This document shows, one piece after another, positions 9,664 through 19,362 of a stretch of 64,000 nucleotides of DNA (positions within the stretch are counted from its first letter, which is position 1; every line of letters begins with the position of its first letter). The position numbers were made by a program, and so were the translations under genes. The notes under the pieces were generated by a model. The model did no database searches. It had not been told where the DNA came from and saw only the letters and a program-made list of their open reading frames with translations. The stretch covers positions 1 to 64,000 of the forward strand of contig CALAMG010000027.1 of the NCBI GenBank assembly GCA_937925715.1. Reading direction: 5' to 3'. The stretch comes from an uncultured Collinsella sp. Lineage in GTDB: Bacteria > Actinomycetota > Coriobacteriia > Coriobacteriales > Coriobacteriaceae.

Positions 9664-10524
9664 TTAATTCTGCGCAGTCCAGACTTCACCATCCCCAAAG
9701 TCAAGCAGAAGAGGAAGATGGGTATGTCGATTTTCCGGCTCCGGAATTTTCTTCCATTCGCCATACATCGTTGTAAGATATTTATCCGTCATACGAGGAA
9801 CGGGGAATTCACTGCCTTCGAAAACCGCACTGCTCAGAGGGAAAATCTCTGAAATAGGCACTGGCGCCATATTCGGCCAGCTTAACGTCAGACAATAATC
9901 AGAGACCTCACCCGTATTTGAGTCGGCAATACAGGAGTCGAACAAATCCTGGTAAGAGCATGCGCCTCGAGAAACCAGTCGTTCCACTACGTGTAGAGCA
10001 GAACAACCAATTTGCTCGAGTTGTCCAAGGAACCCTTTATGAGGGACAACAATGGAAGAAGAGTGATATAAATAAGCTCTTTTCTGTGCAATTGATGCAG
10101 TTCTGACTTGTTTTGCACGAAGGCGTTTATCTGTATAGAGCTGGTCATATGGAAAGATGTCGACAAAAATACCCATCGAACTGGAAGCCTCTCGAGCCTC
10201 CTGATTCTCGAAGCGAGTTTCATCGCGATACACCTTAGCAAACATCGCAGCATAGCCAATAGTATTCCGCGATGTATGGAGCGAATATCCTTCCGGTAAA
10301 CCATCCTCGGCTAAAGAGCAAAAGCGGTCATAGTCTGAACGCATCATTCCGATATCTATATCATCATCCCAAGGGATAAACCCCCTATGACGCATTGCTC
10401 CTAAACATGTTCCGCCATCAAGCCACCACCTGATGCCGTGCTTAGAGCAGAATGCAGCGACAACCTGAAGGATATCCAATTCAGTGTTTTGAAGCTTTAA
10501 TAGCGCGTGAGCTTTAGACATCAT
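9664..10524 (-). CDS. licD: LicD family phosphorylcholine transferase
   Basis: I place the start at the MMSKAHALL methionine: it has a purine-rich site (AAGAGA) upstream, whereas the longer frame runs into the flippase gene. The 286-residue product carries the LicD hallmarks: WWLDGGTCLGAMRHRGFIPW, then DDDIDIGM, the nucleotidyltransferase-fold GG and acidic pair. LicD proteins move phosphorylcholine from CDP-choline onto sugars of surface glycans; some relatives act on other phospho-alcohols or are fukutin-like. Here the choline reading is strong, because licC/licA and licB functions are encoded at 17588-20304 and choline-binding-type proteins surround them. The start lies four bases after the stop of the upstream flippase gene, within the leftward glycan operon. 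Confidence 0.9.
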   Translation of the reverse strand: MMSKAHALLKLQNTELDILQVVAAFCSKHGIRWWLDGGTCLGAMRHRGFIPWDDDIDIGMMRSDYDRFCSLAEDGLPEGYSLHTSRNTIGYAAMFAKVYRDETRFENQEAREASSSMGIFVDIFPYDQLYTDKRLRAKQVRTASIAQKRAYLYHSSSIVVPHKGFLGQLEQIGCSALHVVERLVSRGACSYQDLFDSCIADSNTGEVSDYCLTLSWPNMAPVPISEIFPLSSAVFEGSEFPVPRMTDKYLTTMYGEWKKIPEPENRHTHLPLLLDFGDGEVWTAQN

Positions 10525-10528
10525 CGGC

Positions 10529-11773
10529 CTATCTCTTTTCCCCAAACCATTCTTGCGTCTGTTTCCCCAAAACAAAAGACTGATAAATAAGGCAAATAGC
10601 ATTGGATATAAGCGCCGTTACAGTAGGGCCATTTAAGCCAAACAACACTTGCGCGGGAGCCATGACAGCAACAGCACTGATTAAGGACAATATGCTGCCA
10701 ACAAATACCCCTCGGTAGTTATCAAGAGAAACCAGCAAATCGTTGACAAACCAAGCAATGCCAGTCAAAAAGGCACAAGCCAACATAGGCTGAAGGAGAT
10801 CAGAATGTTTGGCTATTCCAGCGCCATAAAACAAAGACAGCAATAATTTGCCGAAAAAGAAAAGCGCAACTGCTGATATGACGCCGACAAATAAAATACC
10901 GGCAAGTATTTTACCTATAAGCGTAAAAAAGGACTTTTCCCTAGAATAGTAACGCTCTACTAAATAACCTAATAAAGGATTATAGATATACGTCGCACCC
11001 ATTTGGATAATTGCCACGGGAGCAGCAACTGATGCATAAATGCCTAGAGCAGAATCTCCGAATGTATAAGATAAATACTGCCTTGGAATATTCGGCGCCG
11101 CAGAAGCAGCAATGCCGCCCAGAACGATGGGCAAACAGCCACATAGGAAAGCTCTGACCTTCGCTTGGGTAATTCCAAGTTTGATTGCAGAGATTCGATT
11201 TGATCTCGGATAATCGTAAATAACACCGATACCTATAGTCACTACCGTCATTAGCAACAATGCACCTTCGAGGCTATTTAACAGCCCAAAGACAACAATG
11301 AACGAAAGGAGAGAACCAATGCCCTGCATTATGAGGGATTTCCCAATATAGTCCATCCTATGGCCAACCTGATCATTGGCATGCATGACATCAATAACTA
11401 AGCCGGCGGTTTTATAGAGAGCATACAAAAGAACAGCAGGCACCGTATCAATACGACACGTCGCAATGGAATAGACGGCCAACATTGCAAACGCCATAAA
11501 CGTAGTAAAGAAACGAAAAGTCAGGTATTCACCAGCAGAGTTTTTCCTTTCAACATCTGCAATTTGTACCGTGTACATCCTGTATTGGGCCAATTGAGAA
11601 AACATGTTGAAAATAGACATAGCAAGGGAATAAATTCCAGCAGCACTATATCCATCAGACAGTCGAACGACCAATATAGTGATTAGCCATTGACAGCCTA
11701 AATTCGTCAACGAGCCAACGGTATTCCAGAACATATTGTGTTTAATCGAAAGAGTCTTCTCTGTGGCTTCCAC
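10529..11773 (-). CDS. Oligosaccharide flippase (Wzx-like, MATE/MOP superfamily)
   Basis: About 414 residues, almost wholly hydrophobic, with some 12 predicted membrane segments. The opening FWNTVGSLTNLGCQWLITIL is the usual first helix of Wzx/RfbX-type flippases. These export undecaprenyl-linked repeat units across the membrane. I chose the GTG at 11773, which has AGAAGG upstream; a TTG at 11797 and an ATG at 11734 are alternatives. It lies between the rhamnosyltransferase-like GT2 and licD, as expected in a glycan assembly operon. No obvious Wzy polymerase is visible nearby, unless the DUF2142 protein serves. Confidence 0.82.
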   Translation of the reverse strand: MEATEKTLSIKHNMFWNTVGSLTNLGCQWLITILVVRLSDGYSAAGIYSLAMSIFNMFSQLAQYRMYTVQIADVERKNSAGEYLTFRFFTTFMAFAMLAVYSIATCRIDTVPAVLLYALYKTAGLVIDVMHANDQVGHRMDYIGKSLIMQGIGSLLSFIVVFGLLNSLEGALLLMTVVTIGIGVIYDYPRSNRISAIKLGITQAKVRAFLCGCLPIVLGGIAASAAPNIPRQYLSYTFGDSALGIYASVAAPVAIIQMGATYIYNPLLGYLVERYYSREKSFFTLIGKILAGILFVGVISAVALFFFGKLLLSLFYGAGIAKHSDLLQPMLACAFLTGIAWFVNDLLVSLDNYRGVFVGSILSLISAVAVMAPAQVLFGLNGPTVTALISNAICLIYQSFVLGKQTQEWFGEKR

Positions 11774-11817
11774 AAATATAAGCGCCCTTCTGAACAAGTC
11801 GCGATTCGGATACGAAG

Positions 11818-12783
11818 CTATTTTGCTTCTTTAATCATGTTTAAAATCAAAAGAAACAGCCAATTCGGTACAAGTCGCATAATGATTTCAGCTTTAGCAA
11901 TGGACGGGCAAGCTCGTCGATATTTAAGCAAGCCAATTATGGAGCGTCGCTCTCTTGCATCGGCGAACCCCATTATTTCCTTTAGGTGCGGTGAATCAGG
12001 AAATCTTTCGGCAAATTGCTTAGCTGTATCAACCCTGTTTTTAACTCTTGTTAAATACCAATCATCTTTTGAAGCAACACCCGCAAGGAATCCAGTTTCA
12101 TTCCCGCCATGTCGACGATACTTAACCAAGGGAGTCGTTGTAAAACTGCACTTCCCCAGTTCGCTGCAGCCCAATGTCAACCACAAATCATGTGCAGTGG
12201 ATTCCGGAAAGGGAATCATCGACTTAGCAGCACTCGCATCTAGCATGAGAGCCATACCAATGCCGTAGCATACACTTGCAGCCTGAATAGTAATATCCTC
12301 TCCGGAGCACCAATTTACTTCAGGCGAATTTGGATGAGCTTTTCTGTAGCTCTCTACCAGCATGTTTCCGTTTTCGTCGATTACCGATCTATCGCAAACA
12401 TCAAGAATTGAGCCTTCTTCTAGCATATGGTTGAGCGAAACTTGAACTCTGTTAGGCTCCCAAATATCATCTTGATCGCAAAATACTACGTAATCCCCTT
12501 CTGCCAAAGAGAGTAGTGCCTCGAACGATTTGACATAACCGAGATTTTTATCGCCATGATAATAACGATAGGCGTTTTTCTTTATATGCTCTTGGATAAA
12601 CCCCTCTAAAGAGGCCGATTCGGGGCAGTCATTTCTGACCAAAAGCGTAACCGGAAACGTTTGTTCATCAATCGAATCAAGTTGAGCGGCGAAAAACTTA
12701 AGATCAGGTTTATATGCTGAAAGAAGTACGCATACGCCTGTACCATTTCCCTTTTCTATTTCCAAAAATCCTCCCAAAGTCAT
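11818..12783 (-). CDS. Family 2 glycosyltransferase, rhamnosyltransferase-like
   Basis: A 321-residue GT-A protein. VCVLLSAYKPD begins the nucleotide-binding fold near residue 17, LVRND and GDYVVFCDQDDIWEPN carry the acidic ligands, and the CDQDDIW motif is characteristic of the rhamnosyltransferase branch of GT2 (RgpB/RfbF-like). The start ATG lacks a strong ribosome site. With rmlA at the left edge this suggests transfer of rhamnose from dTDP-rhamnose, which is an inference. It is the first gene of the leftward glycan operon that continues through the flippase, licD, GT4 and DUF2142. Confidence 0.85.
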   Translation of the reverse strand: MTLGGFLEIEKGNGTGVCVLLSAYKPDLKFFAAQLDSIDEQTFPVTLLVRNDCPESASLEGFIQEHIKKNAYRYYHGDKNLGYVKSFEALLSLAEGDYVVFCDQDDIWEPNRVQVSLNHMLEEGSILDVCDRSVIDENGNMLVESYRKAHPNSPEVNWCSGEDITIQAASVCYGIGMALMLDASAAKSMIPFPESTAHDLWLTLGCSELGKCSFTTTPLVKYRRHGGNETGFLAGVASKDDWYLTRVKNRVDTAKQFAERFPDSPHLKEIMGFADARERRSIIGLLKYRRACPSIAKAEIIMRLVPNWLFLLILNMIKEAK

Positions 12784-13138
12784 GTTTTCAAGATTAGCAA
12801 AGCAATCATTAGAGATTTAAGGTGTTGTTTATTACGCTCAAAAAAGACAGGAGAAGGCTCGGCCTTTAGATAATACATGGCGGCAAATTGAATGGTGCTC
12901 CCGTAATTTTTAACACCGACACCGACATCTCGCCCCCCTAGAGGGAGCGAGATGGTTGGCTTTTCAAAATAATCTGAAAAGGAAGCTCGTAGAGAATTAA
13001 AATCCTGCGCACCGGAAGTGCATACAGTTTATGACTGCCTTCTCATGAAACCGCTTGCCAAATCAAAGCACCTCAATTGGAAAAGAGTCCCTTAAGAATC
13101 AGTGTCTTTCTCCCACCTTTAAAGACACTTGTCCAATA
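12784..13138. other. Intergenic gap with two hairpins
   Basis: Between the wall L,D-transpeptidase gene and the glycan operon. A hairpin at 13102-13128 (GTGTCTTT and complement) lies just beyond the stop of the upstream leftward gene. A second at 12926-12954 has an 8-bp stem CATCTCGC with an inner CCC/GGG extension. Either could terminate leftward transcription, although neither has a good T-run. The promoter of the glycan operon should also be here, but I cannot place it. Confidence 0.4.
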
Positions 13139-15208
13139 TCAATAGGTAACAACCTTTGTTCCATAAGGAATGTTATCGTAAATCCATTTTGCGTTCTGGA
13201 TCTCAAGGCGCACACATCTTGCAGAGGATGGAACGCCCATCGTGGGATCCATCACCCGGTTACTGTTGACGTAGTAGGGCGAAGAATGGAATAGATAATC
13301 ACCGTAGAACTGTGTGTAGTAATAGCAAGTATATCCATGCCCAAAGGAGTATCCCTTTCCGTAGACTTGGTACTCCCCTATCACAGTTGGCGTACTGGCT
13401 TTTCCCGTCGAACATACATATCGACGGTTTAAGGACCAATTATTCCATGACCCAGTGTAGATGCTCGTGATACAACGCGACGTATCGACAAGTATCAGCC
13501 AATTTGTATTGCTTGAATAACTTTGAGCTTTAGCGCCCATATAGTCTGACACCCACGCGCCGTTAGCCATGAAGTAATTCCAGGATCCGTCCACAACGCG
13601 CCAGCCAGTAGCCATAGCCCCACTAGCATCAAGCCAATACCAGGTGCCGCCCAAATTGAGCCATCCCGTCTGCATATAACCAGACGAATTCAAGTAATAC
13701 CAATATCCGTTAACGGCAACCCAACCGGTTTTCATAACGTAAGTAGATGGATCTAAATAGAACCAGGAGCCATCCTTGCTCAGCCAGCCAGATCGTGCAT
13801 AGCCAGCGGTCTCATCAAAGAAGTACCATTTTCCGTTAACGTTCTGCCAGCCGACGCTCAAGGAGCCATTAGTCGGATCAGCATAGAAAATGCAGCCACC
13901 AAGCGTCACGAAACCGCGCGCTTCGACCAATTCGCCATCGCCGTTTGAAGTAAATAACTTCCCATTGCGCAATGTTCCGCACAACGAGCAGTCAGAACCA
14001 GCAAAAGCCTTAGACGGACCATCCTGAACCGAGTCCTGGACATCTACCCATTCACGACAAGCAACAGCGCCTGAGCCTTTTGCATAATAGCTTTTCCCAT
14101 TTACAGAAAAATGCCCGAGCAGCATTTTGCCGTCGACGGCAGGATCAAGATAATAGTATTGGCTACCGTCCTTCAGCCAACCCGTCTTTACAATACCCGA
14201 TGCATTAGATGGCTCAGCGTAATACCAGTCTCCATCGCTCATAAACCAGCCGAGTGACAGCGCTCCCGTTGAAGAAAAATGATACCGATTCGATCCGATG
14301 GAAAAAAAGCCGGTAACCATTCTATTGTCATTTGCGATATCGAGCCAATACCAAGCGCCGTTCACCGAACGCCAGCCCGACGCAAGTGCGCCGGAACCGT
14401 CTGCGTAATACCAGTCCGTACCATCAAACGCCCAACCAACAGCCATTGCACCGGAATCCGATAAATAATAACGTGATGAGCCAACGGAAACGATTCCCCT
14501 AGACATAGCACCATCATTGGCGGGATCAAGCCAATACCAGTTATTGCCAGTTTGAAGCCAACCGGTTAAGACTTCACCATTGCTACCCCAATACCATAAA
14601 CCGTTATCAAGACACCATCCATTAATCAGTCCATAGGTTCCAAGAAGATAAGGATGCCCATCGATAACACGTCGCCCAGTAACCATGGAACAGCCGTCAA
14701 GGGAGTCAAACCAGTACCATTGGCCTCCGATAAGCTGCCAACCATTTGCCAAAGCGCCTGATGGACTCGCGTAATACCACTTATTGTCAGTAAAAATCCA
14801 GCCGCAACTCATCGCGCCGTCACGAGCGGGGTCCAAATAAAACAACGAGCCGTCAACATTCTGCATTCCGGTCAAACGGCAGTCGTCAAGATAGTAATAC
14901 CAGGACAAACCGTCCCATTGCCATCCAGATAGTTTTTCCGTCGTCGACGAGTCTTGGCTTTCGACAACCTGTGGATTCGAATCTTCCGCTGTTTTGCCAG
15001 CATAATCGTTGGAATCTTGAGCGAGACCGCCGCCGACAAAAGCACCCGACCCTTCCGTCGAGTCGCGCTCTACGATATCGTTATCCGCCCCCTCCTCCAC
15101 GGCATAAGCAGTGCAAGAAAACGCGGGGGCGAAAACCGAGAGCGAGGCGGATAGTAGCACCAAGCCGATTGCTCGCCAGCAAATTCGATGATCAATCCGA
15201 GCATTCAT
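13139..15208 (-). CDS. Secreted choline-binding-repeat protein with C-terminal L,D-transpeptidase (YkuD) domain
   Basis: I start at the ATG giving MNARIDHR, followed by a hydrophobic signal sequence ending near A-x-A (TAYA); the open frame extends 14 codons further to a TTG. The 689-residue protein has a short acidic linker, then roughly 20 GW-WYYLD-GAM repeats over residues about 90-570. A final YkuD-like domain starts near NWLILVDTSRCITSIY. The catalytic motif is recognisable as H-S-S-P and, 25 residues later, SSARCVRL, corresponding to the family's S-x-G-C-x-R; an arginine replaces the usual glycine before the cysteine. L,D-transpeptidases cross-link peptidoglycan or attach proteins to it. 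It overlaps no neighbour and follows the NlpC/P60 gene closely on the same strand, probably co-transcribed. Confidence 0.8.
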   Translation of the reverse strand: MNARIDHRICWRAIGLVLLSASLSVFAPAFSCTAYAVEEGADNDIVERDSTEGSGAFVGGGLAQDSNDYAGKTAEDSNPQVVESQDSSTTEKLSGWQWDGLSWYYYLDDCRLTGMQNVDGSLFYLDPARDGAMSCGWIFTDNKWYYASPSGALANGWQLIGGQWYWFDSLDGCSMVTGRRVIDGHPYLLGTYGLINGWCLDNGLWYWGSNGEVLTGWLQTGNNWYWLDPANDGAMSRGIVSVGSSRYYLSDSGAMAVGWAFDGTDWYYADGSGALASGWRSVNGAWYWLDIANDNRMVTGFFSIGSNRYHFSSTGALSLGWFMSDGDWYYAEPSNASGIVKTGWLKDGSQYYYLDPAVDGKMLLGHFSVNGKSYYAKGSGAVACREWVDVQDSVQDGPSKAFAGSDCSLCGTLRNGKLFTSNGDGELVEARGFVTLGGCIFYADPTNGSLSVGWQNVNGKWYFFDETAGYARSGWLSKDGSWFYLDPSTYVMKTGWVAVNGYWYYLNSSGYMQTGWLNLGGTWYWLDASGAMATGWRVVDGSWNYFMANGAWVSDYMGAKAQSYSSNTNWLILVDTSRCITSIYTGSWNNWSLNRRYVCSTGKASTPTVIGEYQVYGKGYSFGHGYTCYYYTQFYGDYLFHSSPYYVNSNRVMDPTMGVPSSARCVRLEIQNAKWIYDNIPYGTKVVTY

Positions 15209-15250
15209 TTCAGGCCCCCAACCGGTACCGACTGTCTTACAAGGAATCAA

Positions 15251-17422
15251 TTAGATAAACGGACGGGCTGCGCCGATCACATTTCCCCTAGCGCTGACGG
15301 GATGAATACCGACACCCTGATGAGGCCAAGAGTCAATCATCATACCGCCGCCAAGTGCGATTGCGATATGCCCGCGATAATAAATCACATCGCCACGCTG
15401 AATCGAGCTGGTGCTCACGGGCATAAAGATGTTGCTTCGATACCAATTCATCGAATTGTAGGTTTGGCTTGGATCCCAGCGATGGTTATAAGGGTTGTAA
15501 ACACCCATATCCATGCCAGTAGCATAAAGACATTGCAAGACAAAACCAGAGCAATCAACAGCCCCGCCGGGAGCGGTAGACCATGGCTCAATATATTGCG
15601 TACCGATATACTCATAGGCGCGCTGGATAAAGGCGTTCACGCAATCTTCCCGCGTTGCTTCGGCGGAGATGCGAGAGGGGCTGACATAGGTAAAGTATCC
15701 GGTGCAATAGCTTGGCAGCTGAACAGTCCAAGAGCTGACCTGAGGATACTGCGGAGGATTTTGCCAGCCAACTTTGTCGCACTGGCCATCGCTCCAGAAA
15801 ATTCGGCGAACACCATCGATGGTTCTTGCACCAGTTGCCATAGCGCCGCTGCCGTCCAACCAATACCACTTACCCGAATCTTTAAGCCAGCCAACATGCA
15901 TGCTTCCATTGGACTCAAGGTAATACCATGTTCCATTCAGGCATTTCCAACCAGTTGCCATTTTTCCGTCATCGTTTAGGTAATACCATGCACCGCCAGT
16001 AAAAACCCATCCGGTCTTCATCACGCCAGAATCGGCATCAAGCCAATACCAATCGCCGTCAATCTGCAGCCATCCAAGATGGATGGCACCCGTTCCGGGC
16101 TCAGCGTAAAACCTTAGATTTGCGACATTAACCCAGCCGGACGCAACCTGCCAGCCATCAGTTCCAGCGGTTTTTAGGATAGTGCCGTTTTCGCGAATCA
16201 CATCCTTGCAAAGATATCCATTATCATCAGCGTATCTTTCAACGCCATCATTAACGGTAACCCATCTTGAAACCACAAGCCTACCGCTCTGGTTTGCAAA
16301 ACAATCGTTGCCGCCCACTTCAAATAAGCCCGTTTTCATGAGATGGCTAACAGGGTCCAGGTAATACCAGCTCGTGCCTTCTTTGTACCAGTCAGAAATA
16401 AGCGCACCAGATTGAGAGGCTAGATACCAGCCGTTGTCGGACTGAGCCCAGCCAACAGCCATAGCCCCATTAGGGTTCAAATAATATGCTGCGCTACCAA
16501 GGTCTAAATATCCAACGGACATTTTGCCGTCGGAAGCCGGGTCGAGATAATACCAAGTGTCGTTAACGAGTTGCCAGCCAGTGACCGCAATACCATTAGA
16601 GCAGTAATACCAATCTACTCCATCTTTGAACCATCCATTTACGAGGCCATAGTCGCCAAAAATGTAGGTACTTCCATCGATCTCGTGACGACCTTTGAAC
16701 ATAGCCAGCGTCTGAGAGTCAAAATAATAGCGAGTCCCACCTATCGTCTGCCATGACGAAGCAAGTGCGCCCGATGGATATGCCCAGTACCAATTCCCGT
16801 CAACGAGAATCCAGCCGGTTTTCATAGCACCAGTGGCATCTAAATAGTATTTCCCGCTCCCGAGGTCGACAAAACCAACCTGCATTATATGGGTGGCAGG
16901 ATCCAGGTAATACCATGTGCCGTCTTGATAAAACCAATCAGCAGCTAAATCGCCTCCAGCATTGGCATAAAACCAATTTCCATCTGAGTTACGTAGCCAG
17001 CAGTTCTGATATAGCGCGCCAAAAGGCGTTGCGGCATTGCCGTCATTCGCATAAAACGAAGCAGTCGATCCGCCAGCATCGGTCACATTGAAATAACCTG
17101 TCTGCATTGCACCATCATTGGCCGGATCAAGCCAATACCAATAGCCCCCGCTTTGCAGCCAGCCAGTTTGGTGTTTACCGTTTTTTCCGTAATACCAAAC
17201 TCCAGACGACTCGTCTCGTTGCCAGCCATCTTTTATGACGGAAGAATTATCAGGTTGCAAATCATCGGAAACCACAGAAGAAAAATCCGCTTTTGACTCA
17301 ATACTCTGAGCCTCAACGGAATCCTGTGCAAACGCGACATTCGCACTCAGGGGCAAGCAGCAAGCAGTGATTAATGACGCAGCAGCACAAACAAACGTGG
17401 CCTTCTTTTCGAATCGATACAT
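15251..17422 (-). CDS. Secreted choline-binding-repeat protein with C-terminal NlpC/P60 endopeptidase domain
   Basis: The start is the ATG at 17422, preceded at seven bases by GGGAGGG; an in-frame upstream start gives eight more residues. The 723-residue product has a signal peptide (MYRFEKKATF, hydrophobic core, ANVAFA cleavage region). About 20 aromatic repeats follow to residue ~560, then a clear NlpC/P60 domain: AVDCSGFVLQCLYATG holds the catalytic Cys and IYYRGHIAIALGGG the His. Such enzymes cut D-Glu-diamino acid bonds in wall peptides. The gene is divergent from the licC-licA/licB operon, with 165 bases between the two starts, so regulation may be shared. Its 3' end abuts the start region of the L,D-transpeptidase gene. 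Confidence 0.88.
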   Translation of the reverse strand: MYRFEKKATFVCAAASLITACCLPLSANVAFAQDSVEAQSIESKADFSSVVSDDLQPDNSSVIKDGWQRDESSGVWYYGKNGKHQTGWLQSGGYWYWLDPANDGAMQTGYFNVTDAGGSTASFYANDGNAATPFGALYQNCWLRNSDGNWFYANAGGDLAADWFYQDGTWYYLDPATHIMQVGFVDLGSGKYYLDATGAMKTGWILVDGNWYWAYPSGALASSWQTIGGTRYYFDSQTLAMFKGRHEIDGSTYIFGDYGLVNGWFKDGVDWYYCSNGIAVTGWQLVNDTWYYLDPASDGKMSVGYLDLGSAAYYLNPNGAMAVGWAQSDNGWYLASQSGALISDWYKEGTSWYYLDPVSHLMKTGLFEVGGNDCFANQSGRLVVSRWVTVNDGVERYADDNGYLCKDVIRENGTILKTAGTDGWQVASGWVNVANLRFYAEPGTGAIHLGWLQIDGDWYWLDADSGVMKTGWVFTGGAWYYLNDDGKMATGWKCLNGTWYYLESNGSMHVGWLKDSGKWYWLDGSGAMATGARTIDGVRRIFWSDGQCDKVGWQNPPQYPQVSSWTVQLPSYCTGYFTYVSPSRISAEATREDCVNAFIQRAYEYIGTQYIEPWSTAPGGAVDCSGFVLQCLYATGMDMGVYNPYNHRWDPSQTYNSMNWYRSNIFMPVSTSSIQRGDVIYYRGHIAIALGGGMMIDSWPHQGVGIHPVSARGNVIGAARPFI

Positions 17423-17520
17423 AAGCGACCCTCCCAGATATCTCATTTATTTATTTTAATCCACATTCCAGGATTGATTTTCGTTACTGTCTGTTTAGTC
17501 TATGTAGATAAATATATTAA

Positions 17521-17539
17521 ATTGAACATAACGTTCAAT
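17521..17539. promoter_or_regulatory. Palindrome upstream of the lic operon (candidate operator)
   Basis: ATTGAAC, five bases, GTTCAAT: a perfect 7-bp inverted repeat 48 bases before the licC-licA start and inside the divergent intergenic region. A DNA-binding protein site is plausible. The N-terminal helix-turn-helix of the downstream protein is one candidate binder (inference). Confidence 0.45.
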
Positions 17540-17587
17540 CATTCTATTCTTTCCCTAAGCAATGAACATCTTAATTGGAGGCCTGCA

Positions 17588-19360
17588 GTGGAACTGACCA
17601 AGCGTAACTTTACTGTTCTGTACGAATACCTAAAGAACCCATATGCTAGCCAGCGAGAAGTTGCCGAGCGCACTGGCCTCTCACTTGGATCGGTAAACGC
17701 AGCAAATAAAGAGCTTACGAATGAGGGCCTTCTCGAATCGGACAGCCTAACCGACAGCGGTTACGAAGCACTTCACCCCTATAAGGTTGAAAACGCAGTG
17801 ATATTGGCTGCGGGGCTTTCGAGCCGCTTTGCTCCCATTTCGTATGAAAAGCCCAAAGGCCTTTTAAAGGTACGTGGTGAGATTCTCATCGAACGTCAGA
17901 TTAGGCAGCTGCAAGACGCAGGTATCAGCAATATCACCGTCGTTGTCGGCTATAAAAAAGAATATTTCTTCTATCTCGAAAGCAAGTTCGGCGTCTCGAT
18001 TGTCGTCAACAACGAATATGCATCCAAAAATAACCACGCATCGCTTATGTGCGTAAAAGAGCGGCTTGGCAACACCTATATTTGCTCAAGCGATGATTAC
18101 CTTCTAAACAATCCGTTTGAAGCATACGTTTGGAAAGCATTTTATTCTGCTCAATATGCTGAAGGCGACACCAAAGAATGGTGCATTCAAACCGGAGCAA
18201 TGGACAGAATCACCAATGTTACGATTGGCGGTTCCGATGCTTGGTATATGCTCGGACATGTCTACTTTGATAAAGCCTTCTCGTTTGCATTTAAGCAGAT
18301 TCTCGAAACGGAATATAACAAGCCCGAAACAACGGACAAGCTTTGGGAAGATCTATATATCGAGCACATCAAGGAGCTCGATATGGTTATCAAGAAGTAT
18401 CCTGAGGGCGAGATCAACGAATTCGATTCTCTTGATGAGCTGCGTGCCTTTGATCCGCATTTTATCGAAAACGTTGACTCCGATATTTTCGATAACATCG
18501 AGCAAGTGCTCGGCTGCTCCAAATCAGAGATTCACGACGTTTATCCCCTTAAACAAGGTCTTACGAATCTATCGTGCCACTTTAGAACCAATGACGGAGA
18601 GTACGTTTACCGCCATCCGGGAGTCGGGACCGAACTGCTTATTAACAGAAATGGAGAAGTAGCCGCACTTAAAAAAGCCAAGGAACTCGGCCTTGACGAC
18701 ACGTTCATTCATGAGGACCCAAAGCGTGGTTGGAAAATTTCGAAGTTTGTACCCAACGCAAAGCAGCCTGATCCGCATGATGCTGCCCAAATGAATCGAA
18801 TGATGCAGATGTGTCGTTCGCTTCACGAGAGTGGTGCAAATGTCGAAACCGAATTTGACTTCTACCTCGAAGCGAAGCGCTACGAATCACTTCTTCTGGA
18901 AAAAGGTCCCATCGACATTCCAGGCTACAGGGAAATGTCCGCCGAAATCGATGAATTGGAGCGCTTTGTACAGGCCGATAATGCACCAAAATGCCTTTGC
19001 CACAATGACTTCTTTTACCTAAATTTCCTTATCGATGAGAACGACAAGTACTATCTCATTGACTGGGAATATGCTGGCATGAGCGATTACGCAAACGATT
19101 TTGGAACGTGCAGTGTCTGCTGCGAGCTTTCCGAAGATGAAGTCGACCGCGCGCTTGATGCATATTTTGGGCGCAAGGCAACAAACAACGAAGTTGCGCA
19201 TAACTATGCGCACATTGCCCTTGCAGGATGGTGCTGGTACCTCTGGTCTCTTCTGAAAGAAACCGAAGGTGACTTCGTGGGCGAGTGGCTCTATATCTAC
19301 TTCAATTACGGTGCCAAATACCTTAAAAAGGCACTGGAGATCTATCGGAAAGGTGAGTAA
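17588..19360 (+). CDS. HTH-LicC-LicA fusion: choline-phosphate cytidylyltransferase and choline kinase
   Basis: The start is a GTG with GGAGG six bases upstream; the open frame extends 38 codons further but without a ribosome site. The 590-residue protein has three parts. Residues 1-60 form a winged-helix domain (SQREVAERTGLSLGSVNAANKEL). Residues about 65-300 form a nucleotidyltransferase with AVILAAGLSSRFAP and KPKGLLKVRGE, the LicC signature for making CDP-choline. Residues about 330-590 are a choline kinase/aminoglycoside-phosphotransferase domain with LCHNDFFYLNFL (catalytic HxD-type loop, N-x5-N-like) and LIDWEYAGMSD (metal-binding DxE). LicA phosphorylates choline and LicC activates it. 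The stop is two bases before the licB-like gene. The HTH suggests autoregulation or DNA-linked control (inference). Confidence 0.9.
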   Translation: MELTKRNFTVLYEYLKNPYASQREVAERTGLSLGSVNAANKELTNEGLLESDSLTDSGYEALHPYKVENAVILAAGLSSRFAPISYEKPKGLLKVRGEILIERQIRQLQDAGISNITVVVGYKKEYFFYLESKFGVSIVVNNEYASKNNHASLMCVKERLGNTYICSSDDYLLNNPFEAYVWKAFYSAQYAEGDTKEWCIQTGAMDRITNVTIGGSDAWYMLGHVYFDKAFSFAFKQILETEYNKPETTDKLWEDLYIEHIKELDMVIKKYPEGEINEFDSLDELRAFDPHFIENVDSDIFDNIEQVLGCSKSEIHDVYPLKQGLTNLSCHFRTNDGEYVYRHPGVGTELLINRNGEVAALKKAKELGLDDTFIHEDPKRGWKISKFVPNAKQPDPHDAAQMNRMMQMCRSLHESGANVETEFDFYLEAKRYESLLLEKGPIDIPGYREMSAEIDELERFVQADNAPKCLCHNDFFYLNFLIDENDKYYLIDWEYAGMSDYANDFGTCSVCCELSEDEVDRALDAYFGRKATNNEVAHNYAHIALAGWCWYLWSLLKETEGDFVGEWLYIYFNYGAKYLKKALEIYRKGE

Positions 19361-19362
19361 CG

